DNA from: Hofstenia miamia
Lineage: Eukaryota; Xenacoelomorpha; Acoela
Reading direction: 5' to 3'
DNA length: 21,288 nucleotides
NCBI GenBank assembly: GCA_004352715.1
Contig: SCFE01000040.1
Span: forward strand, 656,303-677,590
Part shown: in pieces, positions 1 through 12,000 of the stretch
How positions within the stretch are numbered: the stretch's first letter is position 1
How the letters are laid out: each line of letters opens with the position of its first letter
The notes under the pieces: generated by a model
Database searches by the model: none
Seen by the model: only the letters and a program-made list of their open reading frames with translations
Told to the model about the DNA's origin: nothing
Program-made: the position numbers and the translations under genes

Positions 1-267
1 GCTAGCAAGGAGAATGCACTCCACTTCCAATTTTTCGATTGGTGTAAAAACATGATGCAATAATTTCTCCAAAGTTGTAAATGAGCGAACGCGTTCAGTG
101 AAATTTCCATGTTTTGCTTAATACTATAAGAAATTTTTAGCTAATTATTAATTAGACTGCATTAAGAAACTGCCAATTTGTATCCGTTGGACACATTCCT
201 TGAGCTTATTAGTGGAAAATTTGAAAAGAGAGTGGCCATCCTATATACAAGTTTTATTATTATTCGT

Positions 268-372
268 TTGGTTTTGCTTCATAGTATTGATTATTACAAC
301 CAGGGACACCAAAATATTAAAAAGCCATTTATTTATGGTTAAATATAATTAAATATCATGAAGCAAAACCAA
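268..372. repeat. Perfect 15-bp inverted repeat, possible tiny MITE or hairpin
   Basis: TTGGTTTTGCTTCAT at 268-282 is the exact reverse complement of ATGAAGCAAAACCAA at 358-372, and the arms are separated by 75 bp. A shorter match to the same arm (ATGAAGCAAAA) occurs at about 716-726. No clear target-site duplication was seen outside the arms, so a miniature transposon is only a possibility. Confidence 0.5.
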
Positions 373-567
373 TTTCTAACAATCGTTGTAACATTTAGGA
401 ACAAATTTTTGAAATAGTAAAAATGGATTACGACCGCCTCCCATCCACATGTATTTATAGAAATAGACACATTCAAACGTTGATCGCGATCCTATTTTCA
501 GATCAATTGATTCGTTCGCATTTACTGTTAATCTTTGGGTTTGGTTGGGCCATCAAAATATGTAGCT

Positions 568-870
568 ATTGACCCATTAAATAACATAATGCATGAACTT
601 TTGCAGAAGTATTGTATATGGTTTGTGTAAATTTTATGAATTTCAATATAAAAACATGTAATTTTTAGTATTATTTGTCTAGTTTCAATCTTTACATGTG
701 TTTATTTTCATAGGCTATGAAGCAAAAAAGTGTAGAAATATTGAAACTCTAATTAGGTAATGTGTGGGTCACATTTTGACAGAGCACCGGGATTGGGTTG
801 GGTCAAAATTAATTAAATGAAGCTTGGGCTGTTCGTTTAGATTGGGTCAAAATATCTTGACCCATTTAAA
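568..870. repeat. Cluster of GGGTCAA / TTGACCC motifs
   Basis: The core GGGTCAA or its complement TTGACCC appears at about 568, 796, 845 and 859. The last two face each other as an imperfect palindrome (GGGTCAAAATATCTTGACCC). The pairing suggests a diverged dispersed repeat or the end of a small transposon. No protein or terminal structure confirms this. Confidence 0.35.
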
Positions 871-1416
871 ACCGTGATTCTGACTTAACTTTAAAGAATT
901 TCATATTTTTTAATTGGAAATATTCAATTTAATAAAATAAATAATTTTGATTAGCGTTAATAATTTTTTATAATTAATAAAATTTTGGTTTTCGATGCGC
1001 CTGCTTTAGGATTTTATGTGCAGAGTGATTCAAAACACCACTTTGAGGAAACTAATCTCTCCATTTGATATTAGAAATAACGCTTCTGCATTATAAATTT
1101 TCTTGAAATAAATAAGCTACATTTCTCTAGTCAAAGTTCCAGATGGATTGCCTTCAAGCTAATTTATCACAAGTTATCTCTATTACCTAATTTAGTTTTA
1201 ATTATTGTCAAATAAAGACAGAACCCTGCCAAAGTTTTGAAAAAATTTAAAGTATTTTAACATTTTGATGTAAATTTTGGAAAGAAATGATTTTGCTTCA
1301 AAAATTTATGCAAATATATTCATTTTGTATATATTTTATCAAATATTCAAAATAGAGAAATATTTTTTATTGATTTATTTCGAAATAACTAAAAACTCAA
1401 AACTTAATAAATATGT

Positions 1417-1418
<2 letters not shown>

Positions 1419-1449
<31 letters not shown>
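1419..1449. repeat. (AT)n microsatellite
   Basis: About 15 uninterrupted AT dinucleotides inside already AT-rich DNA. Confidence 0.95.
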
Positions 1450-1455
<6 letters not shown>

Positions 1456-2798
1456 GTGAAATGTATCAAACTAATATTTACATATGTACTATATATTATA
1501 TATAAAACTAAATATTACAAGTATTTATCATTTGCAAGGCCTCGATCATTATTGCTTATTGCAAGTTACTCTTCGGTGAATCACGTTCAGTCACAAGTGA
1601 CAATTCGTCCTTTCTTTGACCGATTCAAACAGGAGACCGGTCCTTAACTGTCGACCCTATCCAACCGGTGCCGGTTTACACTTCTGATTTATCCTATCCA
1701 CAATTTCACTTACATTACTTAAGATGTTCGTTTGGAACACATTGAGCATTGTCACCCTCCTACGAATATTAATATATTAGAATACTGAATTTGTATGCTC
1801 AGTACGATCAATTGGCTAAATATTAGTGCTATGTATGTATTTAGAATTGCACAGTTGTGCAAATCACGTACCAGACAAAAATATTAACATTGCGAATGAT
1901 ATAATTTTGAAATGAAATCTATATTTAGAGTTGCTTTTTACAATATAAAATATTGTTTACAGCTCTAAATAGCCATCCAAACTTTAGAATAAGCTGCTAG
2001 TAACGTTCCTCATAATTTGAAAGACATGAAGCCTCAGCTGCACAATATTTTGAAAAAAATTCGAAATATATGAAAAACTTCAGTATGATTGCCCCATACT
2101 TTACAATGGAACGAGTCACACACTTATAACTTTGCTCGCAACCATTCTATTATTTAACAACCAGAAGCTGTAAGTGTCATTCCAAATTTGTTGTAAGCCC
2201 AATTTGAACAATTAAATTTTACTACTTTTGCGCACAAACTTTCGTGACTTAATTAGACGCGCAACAAAAGTTGTAGCTGTGTACGCGATTTCAATTTTGT
2301 TGTTAACTTTTAATTAAGCACAAGGTTTTTATCATTGCTCAAAGAAAAAATTTAACCGCGCATTATTGTTTACATAACTGATTATATTACACAAAATGCT
2401 TTCAAAACGAGATTTTTTCCTAGAGTGCTTCATTGTTTGGTTGTAGTGCAATTTAAAGGTAGGTTTAATTTATAAAAATGACAATAAATGTAATTCAAAC
2501 AAAAACTTTGTGCACAAAGTTGTAAATGTGAACGCAAATATTTTTGATGTGAACTTTATAATTACCTAGAAATTTGTACACATAGTTGTGTGTACACTTT
2601 GTATAAAATTTTGGTTTGAAAAATGAATATTATAAAAGAACAGAGAAAAACCCAAAATATTCATCCTCAAATAATTACAAAATTAGAAAAACTTGATACA
2701 AAATGGATAATGATTATTAATCATAAAATTACACGATTGAAAGAAATGGAGTGTATACAATATAATACATTAATTTACACTATGTATAAAAATCAATA

Positions 2799-3014
2799 CT
2801 ATTTGATAGAATATGGATATTTCGATGAGCGACTTAACATGCTCATGGATTGGGAGAGATCCTTCATATTTTCAGCCACTTTCCCAAGATCATCCCACCG
2901 CATGCTTTGAAGACTGGCTTCTGCAGCATTGCGATCATCTGCAAGCTCTAGTCGCTTTTCCAAATTTAGAACAATATCAATAAGTCTTTTATTTTCAGTT
3001 TCCGATTTTTCTAA
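2799..3014 (-). CDS. Coiled-coil gene, terminal exon
   Basis: 216 nt: 71 codons plus TAG at 2801-2799. The acceptor TTCATTTAG precedes 3014. It encodes the end of the coiled coil (ENKRLIDIVLNLEKRLELAD) and then a distinct non-heptad C terminus with a conspicuous RWDD, ending in YPYSIK. The preceding intron is 598 nt and holds an AT microsatellite. Confidence 0.75.
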   Translation of the reverse strand, partial: LEKSETENKRLIDIVLNLEKRLELADDRNAAEASLQSMRWDDLGKVAENMKDLSQSMSMLSRSSKYPYSIK

Positions 3015-6000
3015 CTAAATGAACTCTTTCAACACTATTACTGACCACAATGACTATAATATGAAAGTAAAACAGAAAACTAATGGAAGAACTACTTGTA
3101 TAAAAAATATATTTACTGATTTTAATACATTCAAAAATTTGAACCATTCAATTGTATTTAAATTTCAGTATTAAACAGTGTAGATGATTCTATTCAAACG
3201 TATTACAATATTATATATATATATATATATATACTCCCAAGCTTAGGATTTACTGAAATTTTTTGTATATTCATGTTACGCAAGTGCAAAATACTGTCAG
3301 ACCTAAACCAACAGATTAATGTATATATTACTTTTCTTAGGAATTAAAGGTGACCAAGACCTTAACAATAACATTACGGATAAATATTAAAAAGGAATCA
3401 TAAAAATGGGTCCTAAGCAAAGGCATAGAAGCAACACTTTATGTATAATGAAAGAATTTTTAGACATTTAAATTTGCACAAAAAAATTATGAGTGGTACG
3501 AAATTTAACAGCATATCTGTAACTCTCAAAAACAACAAAGTTAAGTATAGTACTATGTTTATAAAATATAAAAAATTCCAACTTTTAACAAGAATTTCAA
3601 TAGTTTACTTACTTTATCCAAAAGTTCGGATACATGATCAACAAGAAGTTTTTTGTCTTTTCGTAAATTGATATTGTCAGCTTCAACATGATTGTGTTCT
3701 GATGACAATTCGGTTAAAGTTTTGGTCGTTGACATAGCATTCAATTTTGAAACATTTAACTCGCTTTCACGCTCCGTTACCTAAAAAACGAATGTAAAAC
3801 ATTCAGTGTTTTTTCTAGAAAAGATGTGAAAATTGGTGACATTAGACTACAACAAAATTCAAATATAATGGACATCAAACAGCAGTATTTGACAATAAAT
3901 AGTTGAATATTCAGACACACACTTAATTGTTAGAAATGATGAATACTTTCTTCACCACATCCCTTCCACATATTTAAATCTTTGAGGGTCATAAGGAGAC
4001 TGAAGCTGCTCTAGAAGAAAAAACATGCTATTGCATTAAGCGAATGGTAAGCAGCACCCTATCACCAAAATTAAATTTTAAAATCCCTCTATAACGCTAC
4101 ACTAGGGCGGCACATATATGTACCTGCAGTCCTTAAGGAATCCCCTCTTAATGATTTCCAAAAAATGAATGGCAAACTAAGATCTTTTTAATAGTTTTCA
4201 TACATATTGGTTGAAAAACGCCGTTTCTACCCACATGATTAGTTTAATTATATACATTTACAAATTAGTGATAAGATTGATCAAACAGGAATATAATGCT
4301 CAAGTAGACAATAAAAAAAATTGAAGAGCAATTAACAACTTAACTGAAACTTGCTAAATATATTAAATTGCCATTATCATAAGATTAGTAATAATAACAA
4401 TAATAATCAATGACTTTATTTAGCCGCTGAAGGCATACACAACAAAAAATAAATAAAAACAAGTCAAGTTTTACGGCAGCGAGGACAGTCACAGGAGATG
4501 AAATAGGAGCAAATGGAAAAGTAGGCGAAGTTGGAGAAGGGCTCAGCAAAGAGGAAAGCCATCAAAGATTTCTTGAAGCTCGGTGGCGGGGAAAAGAAAT
4601 CAATCGGTGTTGGAGGGTTGCGAGTCAAGATGTAATTAGCAGCAGTACAAGCACGATTGAAAAACGAGTGAAGGGTGCGATGTTTCTTTGTACGACGAAT
4701 GGAGAAGGTGACAACATCATCAGAGCGAGTGCAGCAGGAATTAGAGAACTTAATGAAATCAAAAGGATCAAGATCCAATTTGCGAGTCAGTAGTCGATTG
4801 AACAGAAGGAGATCACAGGCATGGAAGTAGAGTGACAGCGGGAGAGTGGAGAATTTCAGCAGAGCGTCTTTATAGTCCAAGGAGGAAATCCATTTGAAAG
4901 CGCGTTTCTGGAAACGTTCCATGGAGTGGAACAAAGCACGAGAAGGCCACCAACAAGGAGACGCGTAGAGAAGAATGGCGCGAGGAATGGACTTGAACAA
5001 AGAGAGTTTCACAGCGGACGAGGTATTAAAAGGAACATTACGGAAAAGGGCAAATAGCGAGGAATTAGCTTTGCGGAGACGCAAAGACACATGTCCAGTC
5101 CAATTTAAGTTTGCAGCAAGTTGAACTCCAAGATGAGTGTGATGAGGCGCAAAGTTCACAGGTAGAGGCAAATCAGAAGGGGGAGCCACAGAAAAGGAAA
5201 TACCACATGTCTTGGTAGTGCTAAAATCGAGATGGTTGACAGAGGACCAAGTAGACAAGTGCTCAAGATCAGAAAAAATGTTCGACGCAAAAGACCAACC
5301 AAAATCAAAAATCGCAGTGTCATCGACATACAACAGGCAAGACGAGTTGAGAACAGAATGAGGGAGGTCGTTAATGGCAACGAGGAAGAAAAGAACAGCA
5401 AACACTGAGCCTTGAGGGGCACCAATAGTAACGGGGACAGGAGAAGAGATAGACGAGTTGATTTTGACACACTGGTGGCGATTGGTCAGATAAGACTGGA
5501 ACAGTTCGATGAAATCCACATCAAAACCAAATAAACGTAACTTGTCAAGCAGAATGGAATGAGGGAGGCGATCAAACGCTTTTGAGATGTCAAGAAAGAT
5601 AATACATCCAGGATCATTACTATCAGAGTGAAAGTAGCAGTTTTCGATCAGAGTGGGCAGGTTAGTAATCGTAGAGCGACCAGGAAGGTTGCCATGCTGA
5701 GAAGAAGAGATGAGGTGACGAATTTTTGGGAATACATAACGAAAAACAAGGCGTTCAAAGATGATAGACAGTCGAGATAGAATAGCTAGTGGGCGGTAGG
5801 ACGTGACCTGCGAGGAGGGAAGCTGATTAGATTTTAACAGCGGAGAAATCCAAGATGTCTTCCAACAGGCGGGATAGCGCTTAGTGGAGCAAATGAAGGA
5901 GTAAAGATGCTTTAAATGGATAGAAAGCGTGGAGGAGGTTTCATGAATTACAAAGGAAGGAACACCGTCAGGATAACAAGGACCAGACAACTTGCAAGAT

Positions 6001-9000
6001 TTAAGCATGAGAGAGATATCATGGGCGCTGAAGACCATATCACAAAGTCGGATTAGCGGGGAGGCAGCAGGCGGACCAGGGCACATGGAGACAGGTACAG
6101 AGAAGTTAGAGGCAAAATACGCGTTGAACAGATCAGCCTTCTCCAGGTCAGAGTGAGCAGAACGAAGGTTCCATCTCAAATTGGGGAGCTCGGGCTTGGA
6201 ATGAAGAGAACGCAGGAAGGAATAAGAGTCTTGAAGAGAACCGGACGAGAAGCTGGACAGAAAAGAGACTTTGTCAAGTTCCATAAAATTGAGAACATCT
6301 TCTGTGAGAGAAGCAAGCTTCGGAGTAGCAGTAGTACCAGAATGGCGTTTGTAAGACTCCAATTTATTCAAGGAGTGCACAGTAAGGGACGAAAAATAGA
6401 AAGGAAGAGAAGCACGCTTTTTCCGCCGACGAGGAACATAAGAAGAAATAACTTGATGAAAGAAAGTGAACCAATCGTCAACTGAGAAGGAATCACTAAA
6501 AACGGGCAGCGAAGATGAGAGAGCAGCATTAAGTGACAGAAAGTCACTGTTAAATCGAGCATATTGTGGAACAGCCGGATTAGCAGATGGAGAAGTAGAG
6601 TTGACAAACAGATTGAAGCTGACGAATGAGTGATCTGACAGCTTAGCAGGAACAGGGATTACAGATATGTCAAATATATAATCGGGGTGAGAGCACAGAA
6701 CCAAATCAAGCAGAGAGGAGCTGGAAGTAGGAGAAAATACAAGTTGTTCAAGAGAATAGCAGGCAAACACTTCTAAAACTGCAGACTCATAAGTGTCAGT
6801 AGAGTCGAACGCATTCCAGCAAACATTAGGAAGATTGAAGTCACCACAAACAAGAAAATGAGGACGAATGGAAAAGCCAAGGTGACGAGAGAGGTAGGTA
6901 GACTGGTCATGAAAAGACTCGAACATAGATGATAAATCAGCAATGGGAATGCGAAAGGCACTTTTCGAAGGAGGGTTGTAAACGCAGAGCAGAGAAACAA
7001 TGTGGTCACTGAGAACAACAGCACAGCCACAACAGAAATCGAAGGATAATGAATCGAAAGAAATGGGACGGATGTCAAGGTTAGGAAGACGAGAGGCAAT
7101 GAGAACACCACCATGGCGACCACTGGATCGATCCATACGAGAAAGAACTTTAAGAGTAGAGTTGGGAAAAACAACACTATCAGCAATGGCAGGATCAAGC
7201 CAGGTTTCAGTGATGAAAATGAAGTCAACAGGAGACTGCAAGAAGAAATTGTAAAAGCTGAGACGACGATTCAAAGATACAAGACTGTGGGCATTGGCAA
7301 GCAACACGGAAAAGCCAGAGTTACGGGGAGGAGGAACATCAGAGTGAGATAGTCAGTCACGGCGAGGCGGATTACGGCGGCGGGGACGAAGGCCAAAAGA
7401 TTTGCGCTCTTCGTCAGAGAGGCGGTAATAACGAATCAAGACGCCTTCAGACCACACATCAGGATTCATGAGTGCACGATGAGACACTTGATCGCAAACA
7501 ACATGGAAGGATACAAATGGAGAGTCAGGACGTGGAGGAATGGAAATGACATCATCAAATTGTAGAGAGGACGAACGAAGGTGGTCAGCAACATCTGAGG
7601 TGGACACAGAAGCAGCAAAACGGCCAACATAGATATGAGCTTTGCGGGGAGGCGGCGGAAGTGAACTAATAGGAACAGCAGGGAGACGGCAGGAAGCACT
7701 AGAACCAAAAACTGGACGAGGACGATTACGGTTAGTTGATGAAGGGATAGACTGCTTGGGAGGATGCGGTAGAGCAGAAGGAGGAGCAAGCACGGGTGTG
7801 AAACTCGGAGCAGGATTATTGGGGAGAGATGAGACAGAACGCGAGGCAGCAGCACTGTAGGAGAACATTTGGGATTGCAGAGAGGAAACATCAGAGGAAA
7901 GCTTTGTTAGGGAGTCAGATAAGGATGATATGACGCCAGGGCCATCATTGGTGGACGGAGTCGAGGTAGAGAGAGCAGAGACCGCTTGGCGTAACAACGA
8001 AATGATGGCGTCTTTCTTCAGACCACCAACAGCGGAGGCAAACTGGGCATCGCTCAAATTTTTGAGGTCGGACAGCGAAATTGGGGGCATAGCTGAAATC
8101 TAATTAAACTGTATAATAAACAGGCAAATAAACTGAATTATAGCAGTCTACAAAACCTGATTTGCTCAAGTGGGACATACATGCACCACCAAGCCTCAAA
8201 GGCTCAAGATTTACCCCGCCCCTTTTACACGTTGTTAAATACGATTATTTAACAGTACAATTGCGATTTGAGTTTGCATTGGAGTAAAACGAAGGATTAT
8301 GTGTATAAGATTAATACTATGTTCTTAATCTTCTAATTGTAGCCAAAGATAGCGTTTTTTGAATTTTTCAACATTAGTTTCGATTACATATAATTCACTG
8401 TAATCTGGCAAGAAATTGTCGCAAATAATTATTATATCCTTCCGTGACAATATACATTTGGGAATGCCTAATATATATTCCCTTAGGCGAGCATTAAAAA
8501 ATGATTCAACTGACGAATTTCCAATTTTGATACATATTACAGTTAATTAAATGATAAAATGAAGCATATGTATAATTTATTCAATGCATTTATCTATAGA
8601 AAAATCTAGGCGTAACCAATACGCCTAACACATCCAAGATTATATATTAATGGTTTTAGGGTTTTTAACAGAATTTGAAAAAGTTTACATAATTAATAAT
8701 TATATCGCTGTTCACACTTTCATGATTTCTGTTAATGGCGAATAGAATATTAAAGACTTTTGGTTTTCAATAACAAAGTGAGGCTCCTTCTATCTACTAG
8801 GTAGAGCTCCACGCCGACGGCCGCGTGATTCGACGTAGGTGCAAAATACAAATTTATTATACATGTTAAATCTGGAAAATATATATTACTTATGACAGGG
8901 GGCATAAAAAATTCATGCTATATCATCAAGATTTTCCTATCTCTGTAAGTCGATAATATAAGGTTAGGACTAGTCCATTTTCTCACAACCATGTCAATAA

Positions 9001-12000
9001 ATTTATGTTTTGGCGTTTAATTAGAAAGTTAAACAATTTGTTAACAAAATATAATTTTTATGAAAATACAAAGTGTATTTGAATGCAGCTGTTAATAATG
9101 AGCATCGCGGTTTTGTTGATCATAAGCTTTCACTGAATGAACGACTAGAGAAATTAAAAAAACCCTTAAAACACACTGTTAAACCCCCTTTAAATATATT
9201 GTCAAATCATGTTCGTTCAACTGCATTTAATTATTTCGGATTTTTGATTAGTGATGGGAAGAAGAATTTGCTTCCAAATCACTACTGTGTGCAATTTCTT
9301 TCAAAAATGAAACAAAAACGCGCCACTGATGCGGGCAACGATCTTAAAGCTCAAATGGTATTTAGATACAAAACGACTGCAAATCTAAGAAGTCATCACA
9401 TTGAAAAACATTGCATTGACCCTGACATGGAAAATAGAAAGGAGATCCACAATTTCCTTGTACCTGTTCCAAAACGTGGAAAAACACAGAACACAGCACA
9501 TACGTCAGAGAAGAACTGTCATCAGATGAAGCTCTATGGTTTTCAAAGGATTTACTTCAATTGCACACTATTGAGAAAACAGGTTTCATTGATTATATGA
9601 AAAAAATTGTTTTTCTCTTTCCTCTGAAACATACAAATCAAAATAGTATCTAATCTTCCCCAGCGCTCCTATTTATACACTTAGCAAATCTAAAGGCCGT
9701 TTGGAAAGCAGAGAAAATAGTATAAGCACTAATATAATGGTATCCGCAGAATTCGTGATCCATAGTAAACTGTTCGTTACCTGAGCGACATGTGGGATAA
9801 TATTTGAAGCTTTGCGATATTTGCTTACTACTACCCATAAAGGTTGAGAATCTGTATAGATGATTGTATCATTAGTACAGTCCGTATCCGCCCCAAAGAG
9901 CATAATACGTTCTTTTTGATAGATATGATAATTCATGCATTCTAGAGGAAACAAGAAAGTAATGGAACATTCTTCGTTATCTGGGTAAATAAAATATAAT
10001 CCGCAATAATCCATACTTGCGTCACAATAGATAATAGATTCCAATTTTTTCTGCTTATTATTCCAATATAACTTTCTAGAAGATAAAAGATAAAATAACT
10101 GGATAGCCAAATTATTATGATAATCTTAATTTTGATAATCTTCAATGAGTTGCTTTATAAGACCCCATGGACCAACGAGTGGGGATGTATGAGCAATGTA
10201 TCCTAACCAAACTTGTTGCTTTTTGTAACTTAACTCCCTGGGTAACGTAGTAATAAATCTTTCCAAAATAAATCGTTTAGAATTCGTCAGTTCAACCGAA
10301 GATTTTTCTAAATTTATCACGAATCCTAACGCTTCGAAATTGGTTTTGGCTGCAATCCGATTTTTATTCTTGTAACACAATTCCTAACTCATTAATTAAT
10401 GTATATGTTCCATAATATACTTCAAATTTTTTAGGAAACATAAAATCAAGTTATCGATATGAGCCTAAGTTATGGTACAATATTTATTTACTAGCATAAC
10501 AATAGTGTTTAAACATTTGGTATAACAATCGGACAATTGAGATGCCTATAAGTAGTTTAGTAAAACGAAATCTTTGCACTAATAGGTCTATAAAGAAGTC
10601 TTAAATTTGGCCTGTTTTGGTTTGGTAAATTAATGTGGCCAAATGCAGATTTCAAGTCTATTTGAATAGCTAAATACGATGTTCGTGGTTCATAAAAAAT
10701 AAGAACTTTTGCGAATTAAGGTAAATAGAATTTGGTATCATGACATAATGTCGTCTTCATTTTCTCTATTTTTCGGTACTCCGTAAATTCCGAATTGAAA
10801 TATAGATCTACTAACATTTTCAATAATTTAGCTTTTAATAACGCGTCTGCTTGAGCAATAAGATGCAAATTGACAACGTTATCAAATAAATACGGTTTCT
10901 TTGCACATATGGTTTAAGTTTTTCTACTGCAATACAAGGTTTTTTCAAAAAGTGTAAGCGTTTCGGTACTTGTAACTTATCAAAAAACTGTTTCCAATTT
11001 AATTCTATTTCCGGGAATTCGTAATGAGGTATATCATTCGGATCTGAAGTATAAGTCATATCACTAGTTTGCTGAAACTCCTAGTCTGCAACCGAGTACT
11101 CATCTGTAATTTCATAACATGAAGCATTAGAACAATCATTATAATTTTCCAAATCAGCTTGTTGCATTTCTGTATCTTGTTCAATGTGAAATTTTTCCAA
11201 AAACTGCGTTATTCGTAAATTTATGAAAATTTTTGGTAAGTCCACGAATTTCGTATAGTAATCTAAGAACATAGTTTGTACAGAATCTGGCAATTGTGAG
11301 GCTAGATCTGTCATCTGCATTAACATACTGAAATCAATGTAATTAATTAAAAACAATTCAAATTGCTATCGTTAATTTCCGATCGTAAGAACCTTTCAAC
11401 GGATCCTGGGAAGGCATAGAAACTTGAGTATTAAACAAATCCATATGAGAATCAAAAACAAAATATGCGAAATATCGGGTATATGTAGAATAGAAAAAGT
11501 GCTAGTTACACGAGTATTAATCAAATTTACCGTGTCATCCAAATCAATTGTAGAATAAGTCAAATAATATTTGGAATAAGTTGTCTTCCTGATCCCACAT
11601 GTCGTGAATCGAATAGCATAGATTGTTGGAAGGATCAGTACAAGAAAAGGTCCTATATAACTCATACATACGATTTTGTAGATAACAATTTTGAGCTTCA
11701 AAGTTTTATACTTGATGCTGAGTATTTCTCGCATCCGCATTCTAGTGGAAACATTGTTAAAAGCGTTGATCGAGTCATTGAGGAGTATGGCACTAAAGAT
11801 AAGCTGAAGATACAGGTGATATATCTAATAATATGCGACTTGAACATTTGTCTGGTAGAACAAGCGTCAGCTGCGACGATCATGGTTTCCCCAATATGGT
11901 CATAGCTCACGGCATCAAAAAAACAGAGGTAGTTCAAAAAACAACTTCGTGACGCAACTAATCAGTGGCATTCAAGATGAGCTTGATTATGATGATCAGC

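Larger units (their letters stand above)
1..2798. other. AT-rich flank downstream of the coiled-coil gene, no gene seen
   Basis: No convincing coding region was found on either strand. The open frames here are short and AT-driven: the one at 1456-1647 begins inside an AT microsatellite tract, and the plus-strand frame at 2623-2910 runs antisense over the last host exon. The stretch holds a 15-bp inverted repeat (268-372), GGGTCAA-type motifs (about 568-865), an AT dinucleotide tract (1419-1449) and a small hairpin near 2574-2596 (TGTACAC against GTGTACA). It lies beyond the stop codon of the minus-strand coiled-coil gene, so part of 2400-2798 is presumably its 3' UTR. I could not place a poly(A) site. 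Confidence 0.6.
4388..8304 (-). mobile_element. Near-intact CR1/Jockey-type LINE (non-LTR retrotransposon)
   Basis: The element carries ORF1 (7353-8090) and ORF2 (4464-7307) on the minus strand, a short 3' UTR, an AATAAA signal and a trinucleotide-rich tail. Boundaries are inferred. On the left, the tail (minus strand ...TTATTATTGTTATTATTAC) ends at 4388 next to ATAAGATTA (4379-4387). The same nine bases recur at 8305-8313, which would be the target-site duplication and put the 5' end at 8304. ORF GC content is visibly higher than in the surrounding intron. The element sits inside, and in the same orientation as, the coiled-coil gene. The open frames suggest a recent insertion. The clade is inferred from motif style (apurinic-like endonuclease, PQGS-type RT, microsatellite tail), not from a tree. 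Confidence 0.85.
9613..11593 (-). mobile_element. Decayed RT/RNase H retroelement inserted in the hAT copy
   Basis: Minus-strand remnants lie in the order upstream domain (11356-10835), reverse transcriptase (about 10830-10126) and RNase H (10110-9673), with several frameshifts and stops. No LTRs, integrase or tyrosine recombinase were recognised, so class is uncertain. The RT spacing (LGF soon after the catalytic motif, RNase H directly behind) is compatible with DIRS-like, BEL/Pao or other LTR-type lineages. The LINEs in this window lack RNase H, so it is not one of those. Boundaries are set by where the hAT similarity stops and resumes, and are approximate. Confidence 0.55.

Noticed and set aside
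2623-2910. Plus-strand 95-codon frame
   Set aside because: It runs antisense over the terminal exon of the coiled-coil gene, which has clean splice sites, and has no motif.
6153-7352. Frames on both strands within LINE ORF2 (for example 6153-6485 plus, 6773-7228 minus)
   Set aside because: They are shadows of the intact ORF2 reading frame.
7466-7891. Second minus-strand frame inside ORF1, 141 codons
   Set aside because: Hydrophobic, motif-free shadow of the ORF1 frame, which has the RRM-like segment.
11396-11937. Minus-strand frames at 11396-11740 and 11698-11937
   Set aside because: From about 11594 on, the plus strand carries hAT transposase motifs in the same DNA, so these frames are at least partly shadows; no independent motif was seen.
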